NCBI RefSeq assembly: GCF_026626705.1
Contig: NZ_JAPNKC010000001.1
Location: 5,970,001-6,034,000, forward strand
DNA length: 64,000 nt
Source of the DNA: Pyxidicoccus sp. MSG2
GTDB lineage: Bacteria; Myxococcota; Myxococcia; Myxococcales; Myxococcaceae
Direction of reading: 5' to 3'
Each line of letters starts with the position of its first letter. Position 1 is the first letter of the stretch. The position numbers and the translations under genes are program-made. Below are positions 44,976-53,827 of this stretch, in pieces. The notes beneath the pieces were generated by a model. It was not told the DNA's origin and searched no databases. It saw nothing but the letters and a program-made list of their open reading frames with translations.

Positions 44976-45589
44976 AGAGGCGTGCCGTCGCGTTCACCTT
45001 GCTCTGGCTGTCGTTGCTGGCTCCGGGCGTCGTCCGGGCGGAGGGCCGCGCGTTCGACTTCTCCGGGGCCTCGCGGTCCGCGCGCCTGGTGGACAGGCCG
45101 TCGCCATGGGCGCACGGCCTGGAGGGGGGAGACCGCATCCGTGCGCTCTCCCACTCTGGCGTCACCGTCACCACTTCGGAGGACGAGGTCATCCCCATGC
45201 ACCTGTGGGTGGTGCCCCTGGTGCTCACCGGAGTCGGGTTCCTCGGCGGCGTCACCTGGTGTGTTCTCGAGAGCGTGTACGGAGGTGATGGCTCCGACTG
45301 CTCGGGGGCGCTGCTGGGCGGGACGGCGGTGGGCGCGGTGCTCGGCCTGGGCTACCTGTACGCGGCGGCGTGCGCCGATACGCCGGAGGGCTGTTCCGAG
45401 GGGTGCTCCGAGGAGGACGGGGACTGCATCGCGGAAGAGGCCGTGAAGGGTTCCCGCTCACGCGCGGCCCTCCGCGACGCACGCCGCAAGCTGATGCACG
45501 GCGCGCCGCGAGGCCTGCCGCTGGGGCTTATGCCCACGGTGGGGTTCGTCAACGACAGGGCCGTCTTCGGGCTGGGCGGCCGCTTCTGA
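44972..45589 (+). CDS. Exported membrane protein of unknown function
   Basis: A 205-residue protein with a signal peptide (MKRRAVAFTLLWLSLLAPG), a polar stretch, two membrane helices (about 92-110 and 130-148: VVPLVLTGVGFLGGVTW; LLGGTAVGAVLGLGYLYA) and a Cys/acid-rich segment (GCSEGCSEEDGDC) that could bind metal or form disulfides. GGAGG lies 10 bases before the ATG at 44972. I do not recognise the family. Confidence 0.68.
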   Translation: MKRRAVAFTLLWLSLLAPGVVRAEGRAFDFSGASRSARLVDRPSPWAHGLEGGDRIRALSHSGVTVTTSEDEVIPMHLWVVPLVLTGVGFLGGVTWCVLESVYGGDGSDCSGALLGGTAVGAVLGLGYLYAAACADTPEGCSEGCSEEDGDCIAEEAVKGSRSRAALRDARRKLMHGAPRGLPLGLMPTVGFVNDRAVFGLGGRF

Positions 45590-45608
45590 CGAGAAGCGTC
45601 GCGCGGGC

Positions 45609-46919
45609 CTACTCGAACAGGGAGACCTCGCCCAACCTCCACAGCAAGCCAGTGAGGCTCCCCTCCTCTGACGTCATGCGCAGCCGGACGTGGCGCACCG
45701 GCAGCTCGCCGGTGAGGGGCGCGTCGAGGAAGACGTGGGGTGTGTAGAGCTCCATCGGTCCGTCGAAGGGACTGTCCGTGTCGGTGTCCAGCAGGGAGAA
45801 CTGGTAGATGTACCGGGTCGGGTCGTCCCGGTCGAAGTTCACGACGGTGAAGCTCCCGAGCGGCGCCCACTCGCCGCCGTCCACGCTGCCCTCCAGCACC
45901 AGCCGGATGCGCCCCTGGTAGCCGAGCGTGCCCTCCAGGTTGCGTACCACCACCCGGCGCAGGCGCGCGGGGGTGTTCAGGGAGAAGGTCAGCGCCTCCA
46001 CGCCGAGGTCGTCGCCCTGCTCGCCCTCGGGACGCGTCAATACGGCCTCGAGCTTTCCGTCCGTGTACGGGCACGGCCGGTCCACGGGGGCCGGGCTGCA
46101 CGGCATGCCCCGGCTCACGGGGCGCAGGGTGCCGGCGGGCAGGGGCACGCGCGGGCTGCGCCACTCCTGGCGGAACGTCAGCGTGCTGCCCTCCGCGGCC
46201 AGCGGCTCGAAGTACCACTGGCCCACGCTGACCGCACGCACCTGGGCCTCCACTCCGCCGAAGTCCTCCAGCACGTAGGGGCTCAGCGCCCACGGAGAGG
46301 CGGCATGCTCCTGCTGCCACACCAGCCCGTCACCGCCATGGAGCTGCACCACCGGCTCGGGCGTGCTGGGCGGGACGAGCACCGGCTCCTCATTGCCCTG
46401 CATGATTTCAGGCACCGTCGCGGACGGAGGCGTTCGCGGCGCGGGCGGCGTGGGGGCGAAGGTCAGCGAGGGCCCGGGGCCCACCGCGAGGCCTGAGTCC
46501 CACCGCTGTAGCGGTGGCAGCTCCACGTCGTCGTAGAAGGAGAAGGCGACGAAGATGCCGTTGCCACCCTCGTCGAGCGGCGGGTACACGCGGAAGCGGT
46601 GCTGCAGGTAGCCGTAGTAGCCACCCTCCGGGAAGTAGCCCTCGTATTGGGTATCGCCGGACAGCGCCTCCAGCGTGAAGCGCCCCGAGGCCTCGGTGAG
46701 GCCTTCCGAATACGGCTCGTAGTTCCACACGCGCCCCTCCACGGCGAGGAGGTCGTTCGCGGTGTCCAGCGCACGGTCCACGCGCAGCGGGGTGCTACCG
46801 GCCGGCGAGCCGTCCGCATGCTTCACCTCGCCGTACATGAAGACGGGGTCCTCCGGCATCCGCTCACAGCCGGTGGCGAGGAGCGCGAGCAGGGGCAGGG
46901 TGACAGTCGAAGCGCGCAT
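45609..46919 (-). CDS. Lipoprotein with C-terminal beta-sandwich, partner of TonB-dependent receptor
   Basis: A 436-residue lipoprotein (signal ending LLATGCERM). The N-terminal part looks like a carboxypeptidase-regulatory-like domain (VFMYGEVKHADGSPAGSTPL; LTEASGRFTLEAL), the middle is Pro-rich, and the C-terminal ~150 residues (ARLRRVVVRNLEGTLGYQG; VRHVRLRMTS) resemble a discoidin/galactose-binding-like sandwich. It begins 1 base after the stop of the TonB-dependent receptor gene, so the two are one unit. By analogy with SusD-type partners it may help capture the substrate, though it has no SusD similarity. Confidence 0.72.
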   Translation of the reverse strand: MRASTVTLPLLALLATGCERMPEDPVFMYGEVKHADGSPAGSTPLRVDRALDTANDLLAVEGRVWNYEPYSEGLTEASGRFTLEALSGDTQYEGYFPEGGYYGYLQHRFRVYPPLDEGGNGIFVAFSFYDDVELPPLQRWDSGLAVGPGPSLTFAPTPPAPRTPPSATVPEIMQGNEEPVLVPPSTPEPVVQLHGGDGLVWQQEHAASPWALSPYVLEDFGGVEAQVRAVSVGQWYFEPLAAEGSTLTFRQEWRSPRVPLPAGTLRPVSRGMPCSPAPVDRPCPYTDGKLEAVLTRPEGEQGDDLGVEALTFSLNTPARLRRVVVRNLEGTLGYQGRIRLVLEGSVDGGEWAPLGSFTVVNFDRDDPTRYIYQFSLLDTDTDSPFDGPMELYTPHVFLDAPLTGELPVRHVRLRMTSEEGSLTGLLWRLGEVSLFE

Positions 46920-46920
46920 G

Positions 46921-49662
46921 TCAGTAGGTCCCCTTCAGGCCGAACATGGGAAGGATGACGGGCAGGCGCATGGGCTCGCGCACCGGGCCCGAGACGTCGT
47001 GGTTGTAGTTGTAGCCAAACGTCTCCCACTGGGCGGAGATGTTGAGCACGTCGAGGTACGCGTCGAGCGTGAAGTCCTCCATGGCCCACGACTTCGAGGC
47101 GCGGAAGTCCACGCGGAAGAAGCTGCCCAGCCGCTCGACGCGGTCCTCGTCCTGGCGCACCCACTCCGTGCGCCCGTTCGGGTCCGTCACCAGGCGGTGC
47201 GTCTGCGAGGACACCTGTCCGGACTCGGGCCGGCCGGTGTTGAAGTGCACCACCGTGCCGAACGTCCAGGTGTCGAACTTGTAGCTGAGCGCGGCGTTGA
47301 AGACGTGCGCCTGCTCGAAGGCGAAGGGCAGGGTGCCCTCCACGGTCTCCACCACCCGGTTGTCGTCGCCGTAGCGCTCGATGCGCACGCGGCGCCGGCT
47401 CTGGAGGAAGCTGTACGACGCCCAGCCGAACCAGTTGCGGCCCAGCGGGTGGCGCGCCATCAGCTCGAGGCCGTAGGCGTAGCCACTCTCGGACGGGTCC
47501 TCGCCCAGCCCGCCGCGGCGCCGGTTCTCCGCCACGTCCAGCACGTCGAACTCCACGGTGCGCGACAGCGGGTTGTAGAAGACGTCGCCGCTCACCTCCA
47601 GCCCCTCCAGGGCCTTCCACTCGGCGCCCACGTCGAGCTGCGCGCCGGACTGGAGCCCGTAGCGCAGGCCGGCGGTGTCCACCGCGGGCAGGTGCAGCAG
47701 CACGGTGGGCGGCTGGTGGAAGAGGCCCGCGCCGCCCTTGAGCGCCAGCGTCTGCGTGAGCTGGTGGCGCACGGTGAGGCGCGGCTCCACGGCGGCGTGG
47801 GTGATTCCGGGCACCAGGTGGTACGCGTCCACGCGGAGGCCGGGCTGGAGGAGCCAGCGCTCCGTCGGGCGCCACGTCGTGGTGGCGTACGCGCCGGAGA
47901 AGGTGGCCAGCGACGAGGGACTCTTCAGCGGGTCTCCATTCACGCCCGGGTACTGGCCCGGGGAAAGGGCCTTGCCGGTGATGACGGTGGCGGCGCGCCG
48001 GTGCTCCACGTCTCCGCCCACGGCCACCTCCAGCGACTCGGAGAAGTGCCGCTTCCAGCCCGCGCGCAGCGAGTACGTCGTCTGCGCCAGCCCGTATTCG
48101 CCCACCGTCTCCGCCACCAGCCCGCCGGAGCGTGACACCGCCTGCTCGCCGGAGAGGGCCACCTTGTCCCAGCCCACCGTGAAGCCCACCTCCGCCTCAC
48201 CTCCGGCCCACGGGTGCGTGCCGCGCAGGTCCACCCGGTGGAAGCGGGACACGATGCCTCCGCCCGTGTTGCCCTCCCACTCCATGGACGGGCTCGAGCC
48301 CACGTCGTCCGAGCTGCCCAGCGCGAAGAGCCGCAGTCGTCCCTCGCCCACCTTCTGCTCCACGCGCGCCTGGTAGTCGTAGAAGGTGGCGTGCAGCTTC
48401 TCGTCCTGCGCTCCGGACACCAGCCGCTGGCCGAGTCCAATCAGCAGGCCCGTGTAGCTGACGCGGCCGGCGACGCTGACGGAGGTGCCCGTCTTCTCGA
48501 AGGGGTACTCGATGAAGCCGCCGCTGTTGATGAAGTCCGCGTACGCGGTGAAGTGCAGCCGGTCCTCGCGGGGCCGTGAGAGGCGCCCCTCCACCGCGCC
48601 GCCCAGCACGCGGCCGAACTGCACCGGCGGCGTGCCCGGGTAGAAGTCCACGGTGTCGATGAAGTCCGGGTGGATGACCGAGGGCCCCAGCAGCAGGTGG
48701 TACAGCATGGGGATGCGCACGCCGTCGAGGAAGAAGCCCGTGGCCGCCGGCTGGCTGCCGCGCACCACCGGGTAGCTCACACCCGACGCGATGCTGCCCA
48801 CGCCCGGCATCAGCATCACCACGCGGAACGGGTCTCCCATCGTGCCGGGCACCTCGCGAATCTCCTGCTCGTGCAGGCTGATGCGGGTGACTTCCGTGCG
48901 GGGCCGCTCGTCGCGCACCACGGTTTCATACGGATTCACCCGGCCGGGCTGCAGGCGGTAGACGACCTGCACGGACTGGCCCTGCGTCACCGTCTCCTCG
49001 AACGTCGCCGGCTGGTGGCCGGGCGCGCGCACCTCCACGCGGTGGGCGCCGGGAGTGACTTGCAGCGTGAAGCGCCCCCGGGTGTCCACGGTGCCGGCGG
49101 GCTCGGGGCTCCCGTCGAGGAAGAGGGTGGCGTCGGCAAGGGGCCGGCGCGTGCCCCGGGCGCGCACCTCGCCGGTGAGGTGCGCGATGGCGGCGGGCAC
49201 CTGGACGGGTGGCTCGAAGCGGTAGACGAAGGGCAGGCGCACCGCCACGGGCGTGCCGCCCACCGTGGCCGGGGTGAAGCGCAGGCCGGGAGCGGCCTTC
49301 AGCGCGGCCTCGGTGAGGCGCGGCTCGTCCGGCGCCTGCACCACCTTCACCTCGGCCACCGCGCCCTGCACGTCCACGAGCAGTTCCAGCGTCACCTCGC
49401 CGGGCGTGCCCTCCAGTCCTTCGGGCCACGCGGCGCGGGACTCCGTCACCAGCGTGGGCGGCACCAGTTGCGCCTCGGCGCCTCCCGTGGTGAGGCCCAG
49501 GCGCTCGGCATCCTCGGCGGACACGGACGCGCCCCCATCGGTGGCCTGGACGTCTACCTCCACCGCGCGCTGCTCGCTGGCGGGGGAGGGGAGGCCCTGG
49601 GCGCCCGCGACGGCGGGCACCACCGCCAGGAGGAGGAAGACGCAGCAGCGTTGCACTCGCAT
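46921..49662 (-). CDS. TonB-dependent outer-membrane receptor with fused TonB_C domain
   Basis: A 913-residue receptor. After a signal peptide (FLLLAVVPAVAGAQ) comes a TonB_C-like domain (about residues 65-145: EGTPGEVTLELLVDVQGAV, EAALKAAPGLRFTPATVGG), then a carboxypeptidase-regulatory-like domain (about 160-230), the plug (about 250-350: VVRGSQPAATGFFLDG) and a 22-strand-type barrel to the C-terminus. The end lacks the usual final aromatic-X-Phe but has FGLKGTY. ATG 49662 starts the signal; GTG 49698 is in frame. It imports an unknown substrate using TonB/ExbBD energy. A sigma-70-like promoter lies upstream. Confidence 0.88.
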   Translation of the reverse strand: MRVQRCCVFLLLAVVPAVAGAQGLPSPASEQRAVEVDVQATDGGASVSAEDAERLGLTTGGAEAQLVPPTLVTESRAAWPEGLEGTPGEVTLELLVDVQGAVAEVKVVQAPDEPRLTEAALKAAPGLRFTPATVGGTPVAVRLPFVYRFEPPVQVPAAIAHLTGEVRARGTRRPLADATLFLDGSPEPAGTVDTRGRFTLQVTPGAHRVEVRAPGHQPATFEETVTQGQSVQVVYRLQPGRVNPYETVVRDERPRTEVTRISLHEQEIREVPGTMGDPFRVVMLMPGVGSIASGVSYPVVRGSQPAATGFFLDGVRIPMLYHLLLGPSVIHPDFIDTVDFYPGTPPVQFGRVLGGAVEGRLSRPREDRLHFTAYADFINSGGFIEYPFEKTGTSVSVAGRVSYTGLLIGLGQRLVSGAQDEKLHATFYDYQARVEQKVGEGRLRLFALGSSDDVGSSPSMEWEGNTGGGIVSRFHRVDLRGTHPWAGGEAEVGFTVGWDKVALSGEQAVSRSGGLVAETVGEYGLAQTTYSLRAGWKRHFSESLEVAVGGDVEHRRAATVITGKALSPGQYPGVNGDPLKSPSSLATFSGAYATTTWRPTERWLLQPGLRVDAYHLVPGITHAAVEPRLTVRHQLTQTLALKGGAGLFHQPPTVLLHLPAVDTAGLRYGLQSGAQLDVGAEWKALEGLEVSGDVFYNPLSRTVEFDVLDVAENRRRGGLGEDPSESGYAYGLELMARHPLGRNWFGWASYSFLQSRRRVRIERYGDDNRVVETVEGTLPFAFEQAHVFNAALSYKFDTWTFGTVVHFNTGRPESGQVSSQTHRLVTDPNGRTEWVRQDEDRVERLGSFFRVDFRASKSWAMEDFTLDAYLDVLNISAQWETFGYNYNHDVSGPVREPMRLPVILPMFGLKGTY

Positions 49663-49725
49663 CACACGCACCAACACCGAGGCTCGCGAAGCGGACACTC
49701 CGGCCGGTGCGGTTCGCGGGCGCCG

Positions 49726-49754
49726 CCTATATCAGCCGTGGGGACTCTCCTCAA
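49726..49754 (-). promoter_or_regulatory. Sigma-70-type promoter of the TonB-dependent receptor
   Basis: Minus strand TTGAGG (49754-49749), 17-bp spacer, TATAGG (49731-49726), predicting transcription from about 49719, 57 bases before the ATG at 49662. Confidence 0.5.
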
Positions 49755-49788
49755 AACCCCCGACCCGGCTGGCGCGGTCAACGCTCCC

Positions 49789-51303
49789 TCAATTTCCTTT
49801 CGGCCTCTCTGGCGCCACGGGTGAAGGGGCGCGCGCGAGACGCGGAGGTGGGGCGAGGTAGTTGGTGTTGCTCACGAAGAGCCCCGTCCGGGGCAATTCG
49901 TTGGCGCGGGGGCCCTTGTAGCGCAGCACGTAGAGGCCGCTGTTCTCGTCGGTGATGTAGATGAGGCCGTTGTAGAGGATGGGGTGCGGCCACATCCCCA
50001 CGTCGGGGCTGTCGCGGAAGCGCTCCACCACGCGCGAGGCGGGCCTCGGCACGTAGACGCCCACCTCCATGGGCAGCACGGGGTTGGCGATGTCCCACAC
50101 CCGCAGCCCCGCCGAGTACCCGGAGCTGAAGAAGAGGTTGGGGAAGACGAGCTGCTGCGGAGAGGACTCGCGCGGGAGCGACGGGCTTCCGGGGTCGCCG
50201 GGCACGCAGGGGGGCTCCAGGTTCTCCGGCAGCAGGTAGCGCGACACGACTTGCGGCCGTTGCTCGTTGGAGATGTCCAGGATGTGCCCCCAGCTCCGCG
50301 GGCACGTCTGTGTGCCGTTGCGCTCGCCGGAGATGACCAGGTACGGCCGGCCCGGCACCGGGTACACCGAGTGCTCCGTCGACGCGGAAGGCGGCGTGAG
50401 GGCCCCGCGCACGGCCGGGTCCGGGTTCAGCTTGCGCAGGCACAGGTCGGGGTCGGTGCCGCTCGTCTCGTCCACGGTGACGGTGTCGCGGATGCACGGC
50501 TCGCGGTTGGCCAGTCGCGAGCTGTCCAGCACGGAGTAGCCACCGTGGAGGTTGGCCACGTACACGCGCGTGCCGTCCTGGGAGACGGATATCGACGCGC
50601 TTTCGGCGGGCGTGAGGGTGAAGGTGGCCACCGGCCTGGGGCTGATGGGGCCGTCCGGGGGCGCCATCAGCTCGAAGACGCGCAGCGACGGCTCGCGCAC
50701 GTCGCCCAGGTGGACGGAGGAATAGAGGAGGAAGCGCGCCGGCTCGCGCGGGTCTCTCCACAGGAAGAACTCGTGCGGCCGGTCGGTGCCGAGCGAAATC
50801 GTCTGCCGCAGCACCGGGCGGCGGCAGTGGGTGATGTCATAGAGCTGGTAGTTGTTCACCGCGCCGCTGTCCTCGCCCGTCTCCCGGAAGTTCATGACGA
50901 TGAGCGTGTGCGCGTCGGGGATGGTGCGCAGCTCGCGCGAGGTGGCGTTGAGGACGGTGGGGAGCGCGCCCACGGGCCGGGGCCGGCGCGGGTTGGAGAT
51001 GTCGACGATGAGCACCTCGGGCGGCAGCGGCGGGGTGCCGAACAGCGGGCCGGTGCCGGGTCTTCGACCGATGCGGCTGCCCACGTAGAGACAGTCGCCG
51101 GAGATGCCGGTGGGCCCGTTGCGCCCCCGGGCGATGGTGTCTCCCGGGTTGGGCAGCGGGTGGTGGCCGATGAGCTCGAAGCGTTCGCTCCGCGGCAGCC
51201 CGTGCCGAGGCTGGCGCCTGGAGTCCTGCGCCGCGCTCCCCCGGGGCACGGCCAGCGCCAGCAGCCCCGTGAGCATCAGCCACGTCCTCATTGCTCCAGC
51301 CAT
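49789..51303 (-). CDS. Secreted LVIVD-repeat beta-propeller protein
   Basis: A 504-residue exported protein. The signal (WLMLTGLLALAVPRGSAAQ) supports ATG 51303 or 51291. The mature chain holds LVIVD-type blades (VLIVDISNPRRPRPVGALP; GHILDISNEQRPQVVSRYL; LRVWDIANPVLPMEVG), which form propellers in bacterial surface proteins. Four Cys residues could make disulfides. It lies upstream of the TonB-dependent receptor on the same strand, separated by 126 bp and its own promoter. A role in binding at the cell surface is plausible but not shown. Confidence 0.82.
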   Translation of the reverse strand: MAGAMRTWLMLTGLLALAVPRGSAAQDSRRQPRHGLPRSERFELIGHHPLPNPGDTIARGRNGPTGISGDCLYVGSRIGRRPGTGPLFGTPPLPPEVLIVDISNPRRPRPVGALPTVLNATSRELRTIPDAHTLIVMNFRETGEDSGAVNNYQLYDITHCRRPVLRQTISLGTDRPHEFFLWRDPREPARFLLYSSVHLGDVREPSLRVFELMAPPDGPISPRPVATFTLTPAESASISVSQDGTRVYVANLHGGYSVLDSSRLANREPCIRDTVTVDETSGTDPDLCLRKLNPDPAVRGALTPPSASTEHSVYPVPGRPYLVISGERNGTQTCPRSWGHILDISNEQRPQVVSRYLLPENLEPPCVPGDPGSPSLPRESSPQQLVFPNLFFSSGYSAGLRVWDIANPVLPMEVGVYVPRPASRVVERFRDSPDVGMWPHPILYNGLIYITDENSGLYVLRYKGPRANELPRTGLFVSNTNYLAPPPRLARAPSPVAPERPKGN

Positions 51304-51678
51304 GCGTCCCCCGTGCGTCCGATTCCTCGAAGGGGGCGCACGGTAGGGATGGCTCCCGAGCACGACGATGGGCCGTGGGTGGGGCGCCGCGCGCGGCGGA
51401 GGACAGCTTTCCTGGCTCGCGGGGTGGGCGGAGTGAGCGGACCTTCAGTGCGCGTCCGCGGTGGGACATGTGTGCGCCTTGCGAGGCATGGGACAAGGGG
51501 TCCATCCAAGGGTGGCCGGCTGCACACGCTTCGGCCTCGTCGGGCATGAAGCATGTGGGCCAGCCCACGAAGGGAGGGGCAGGCGGCGCGCGCGCCTGGA
51601 GGCACGTGCGCGTGCGTCATTACTCTTTTCCAGACTCAATGAACGAACGCACGCGGTGCTGGGAACGGAGGGCAGCCC
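51304..51678. other. 375-bp divergent intergenic region
   Basis: Contains the start signals for the LVIVD gene on one side and GGAGGG at 51667-51672 for the GRAS gene on the other. An AT-richer pocket at about 51613-51650 is the likely promoter zone, but no convincing -35/-10 or -24/-12 pair is seen. No repeat or RNA gene was recognised. Confidence 0.55.
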
Positions 51679-52794
51679 ATGCGCACGCCGAAGGATGAGC
51701 TGTTGCTCCAGGGGTTGGAGCATGCGCTGGCGGGCCGGTCCACGCAGGCGGCGGAGGCGCTCCTCTCCCTGTACGCGCTGCTGGACGTGCAGGGCGTCTC
51801 GGAGGATCTGCACTACCTCCTCTTCGCCACCGCGCTCTCGCGGCGGATGGAGGGCGCGGGGGCGGTGCCTCGCAATCCGTACCTGCACCCGGAGCCGGCG
51901 CAGGAGCCGCGGCAGATTGATTTGTTCCGCTTGCTGATGACGCACATGCCGCTGGCGTCGGCGGCGGACGCGGTGGCCAACGCGGTGCTGGTGGGCCTCT
52001 TGCGCGGGCACGACGAGGCGACGCTGCTGGACGTGGGCATCGGCCAGGGGCGGCAGGAGCGGGGGTTGCTGCATGCGCTGGCGCGGGCGGGCGCGCTGCC
52101 GCGCCGGCTGACGCTGGTGGGCGTGGACCCGAGCGGCGCCAGCCTGTGCGAGGCGGAGGCCACGGTGGCGGAGGTGGCGCGCGAGGTGGGCGCGGCCGTG
52201 CGCTTCGTGGGGCTGGAGATGCCGGTGGAGGCGCTGGCGGACGCGACGTGGGCGGCGCTGCGCGGGGTGCCCCGGCCGCTGGTGGTGAATGCGGCCTTCG
52301 CGCTGCACCACGTGGCGGAGGCGCCCGACAGCGGCGGCACGGCGCGCGACGCGGTGCTGCGGCGCCTGCGGGCGCTGGAGCCGACGGGGCTGGTGCTGTG
52401 TGAGCCCAACGTGGACCACCACCGCGCGCCGGTGCGCGAGCGCTTCCGCAATGCGTGGAACCACTTCACGCGCGTGTTCGAATTGCTGGACACGCTGGAC
52501 GTGCCAAGGGCGGAGCGCGCGGCCATCAAGCGGTTCTTCGGCCGCGAGGTGGATGACGTGGTGGGCACGGTGGACGAGTCGGCCCGCTGCGAGCGCCATG
52601 AGACGGCGCAGTCGTGGATGGACCGGCTGCGCCGCGCGGGCTTCGTGGCGCTGGAGGCGCTGGAGCGGGTGAGGCCCGCGGACATCCACCCGGCGGTGGC
52701 GCTGCGACGGGAGCGGGGCTTCGTGGGAATCTCCTACCGGGAAGACACGCTGGTGGCGGTGCTGGGTGCACGGCCGGCGGAGGGACGCGGATGA
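51679..52794 (+). CDS. Bacterial GRAS-domain protein (Rossmann methyltransferase-like)
   Basis: A 371-residue protein. The SAM-binding loop reads LLDVGIGQG (about 118-126), the strand-2 acidic end is GVDPSGAS, and VVNAAFALHHVAE (about 203-215) matches the GRAS LHxL region. FFGREVDDVVG (about 285) and RCERHETAQSWMDRLRRAGF (303-322) closely mirror the plant GRAS PFYRE/SAW region (YLGREI..., ERHETL..W..R...AGF). Bacterial GRAS proteins are considered the source of the plant regulators and are predicted to methylate or bind small molecules. ATG 51679 has GGAGGG 6 bases upstream. It overlaps the next gene by ATGA. Confidence 0.83.
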   Translation: MRTPKDELLLQGLEHALAGRSTQAAEALLSLYALLDVQGVSEDLHYLLFATALSRRMEGAGAVPRNPYLHPEPAQEPRQIDLFRLLMTHMPLASAADAVANAVLVGLLRGHDEATLLDVGIGQGRQERGLLHALARAGALPRRLTLVGVDPSGASLCEAEATVAEVAREVGAAVRFVGLEMPVEALADATWAALRGVPRPLVVNAAFALHHVAEAPDSGGTARDAVLRRLRALEPTGLVLCEPNVDHHRAPVRERFRNAWNHFTRVFELLDTLDVPRAERAAIKRFFGREVDDVVGTVDESARCERHETAQSWMDRLRRAGFVALEALERVRPADIHPAVALRRERGFVGISYREDTLVAVLGARPAEGRG

Positions 52795-53288
52795 CGAGCG
52801 ACACACCGGACGTGTTGGCCGCCAGGGTGCTGCGGCGCTGCCGTGAGACGGGCGTGCGGCTGGTGCTGGTGGAGTCGTGCACCGGCGGCCTCGTGTGCGC
52901 GAGGCTGACGGACGTACCGGGCGCGTCGGCGGTGGTGGAGCGCGGGTTCATTCCGTACTCGAACGAGTCCAAGGTGGAGCAGCTCGGCGTGCCGCTGGAG
53001 TTGCTCCAGGCGCATGGCTCGGTGAGCGCGGAGGCGGTGGAGGCGCTGGCCCACGCCGCGCTGGAGCGCTCACGCGCGGACTGGGCGGTGGCGGAGACGG
53101 GCATCGCCGGGCCGACGGGGGGCACGCCGCAGAAGCCGGTGGGGCTGGCCTTCATCGCGGTGCTACGCCGGAGCGGGAAGGCCACGGTGGAGCGCCACGT
53201 CTTCACGGGAGACCGGAGCGCGGTGCGCCGTGCCATCGCGGACCGCACGCTGGAGGTGTTGCTCGACAGGCTGGGGTCGCAATCATGA
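52791..53288 (+). CDS. PncC/CinA C-terminal-type nicotinamide-nucleotide amidase
   Basis: A 165-residue stand-alone CinA C-terminal domain: LVLVESCTGGLVCARLTDVPG carries the catalytic Ser/Thr region, followed by GFIPYSNESK, VSAEAVEALAHAAL and the invariant AETGIAGPTGGTPQKPVG. Members deamidate nicotinamide mononucleotide to nicotinic acid mononucleotide in the pyridine nucleotide cycle. The ATG overlaps the GRAS stop (ATGA), suggesting coupled translation. Why a GRAS protein would be coupled to it is unclear; a small-molecule link is possible. Confidence 0.9.
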   Translation: MTSDTPDVLAARVLRRCRETGVRLVLVESCTGGLVCARLTDVPGASAVVERGFIPYSNESKVEQLGVPLELLQAHGSVSAEAVEALAHAALERSRADWAVAETGIAGPTGGTPQKPVGLAFIAVLRRSGKATVERHVFTGDRSAVRRAIADRTLEVLLDRLGSQS

Positions 53289-53404
53289 ATTGAACGCTGG
53301 GCCCGTCCTGCTGGACGCCTATCGGCACCCGCGTCGCTTCTCTACTCTCCTAATCACGCCAGAGCGGCTCACCCCGTAATTCCCTGCGCGAGAAGGAGAG
53401 CCCG

Positions 53405-53803
53405 GTGTTCCAGATAGAGGTCGACCGGCAGCACGGCATCGTGGACTTCATCCTCGACGGGTACATCCGCGTGGAGGAGATGCAGCGCTTCGTGGCGGAG
53501 CTGCGAGGCGCCACCGACTCGCTGTCGGGGAAGGACATCAAAATCAAGGCGGACGTGAGGACGTTCAAGCCCGCGTCACCGGAAGCCGCGGACATGATTC
53601 GCCGCGTGCAGGAGTACGGGCTGCGCTCGGGCGTGGTGCGGGTGGCGGAGCTGGTGGAGAGCCAGATCGTGGCGCTGCAGCTCAACCGGATTGCGCGCGA
53701 GAGTCACACGGACCGGATTCTGCGGCGCTTCTGGCAGGAGTCCTCCGCGCGCCAGTGGCTCATCCACGGCGACGAGGACATGGGGATGCATCCAGGGGTG
53801 TGA
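53405..53803 (+). CDS. STAS/SpoIIAA-like domain protein
   Basis: A 132-residue protein whose strands and helices (FQIEVDRQHGIVDFILDGYI; VEEMQRFVAELRGAT; GKDIKIKADVRTFKP; RVAELVESQIVALQLNRIA) follow the SpoIIAA-like/STAS pattern seen in many myxobacterial small proteins. The start is GTG 53405 with AGGAGAG 5 bases upstream. It probably binds a partner protein or lipid; no catalytic motif is visible. It stands between the PncC gene and the convergent type VI accessory cluster. Confidence 0.68.
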   Translation: MFQIEVDRQHGIVDFILDGYIRVEEMQRFVAELRGATDSLSGKDIKIKADVRTFKPASPEAADMIRRVQEYGLRSGVVRVAELVESQIVALQLNRIARESHTDRILRRFWQESSARQWLIHGDEDMGMHPGV

Positions 53804-53827
53804 CGGGCGCGGCTGGCGCCGGGGAGC

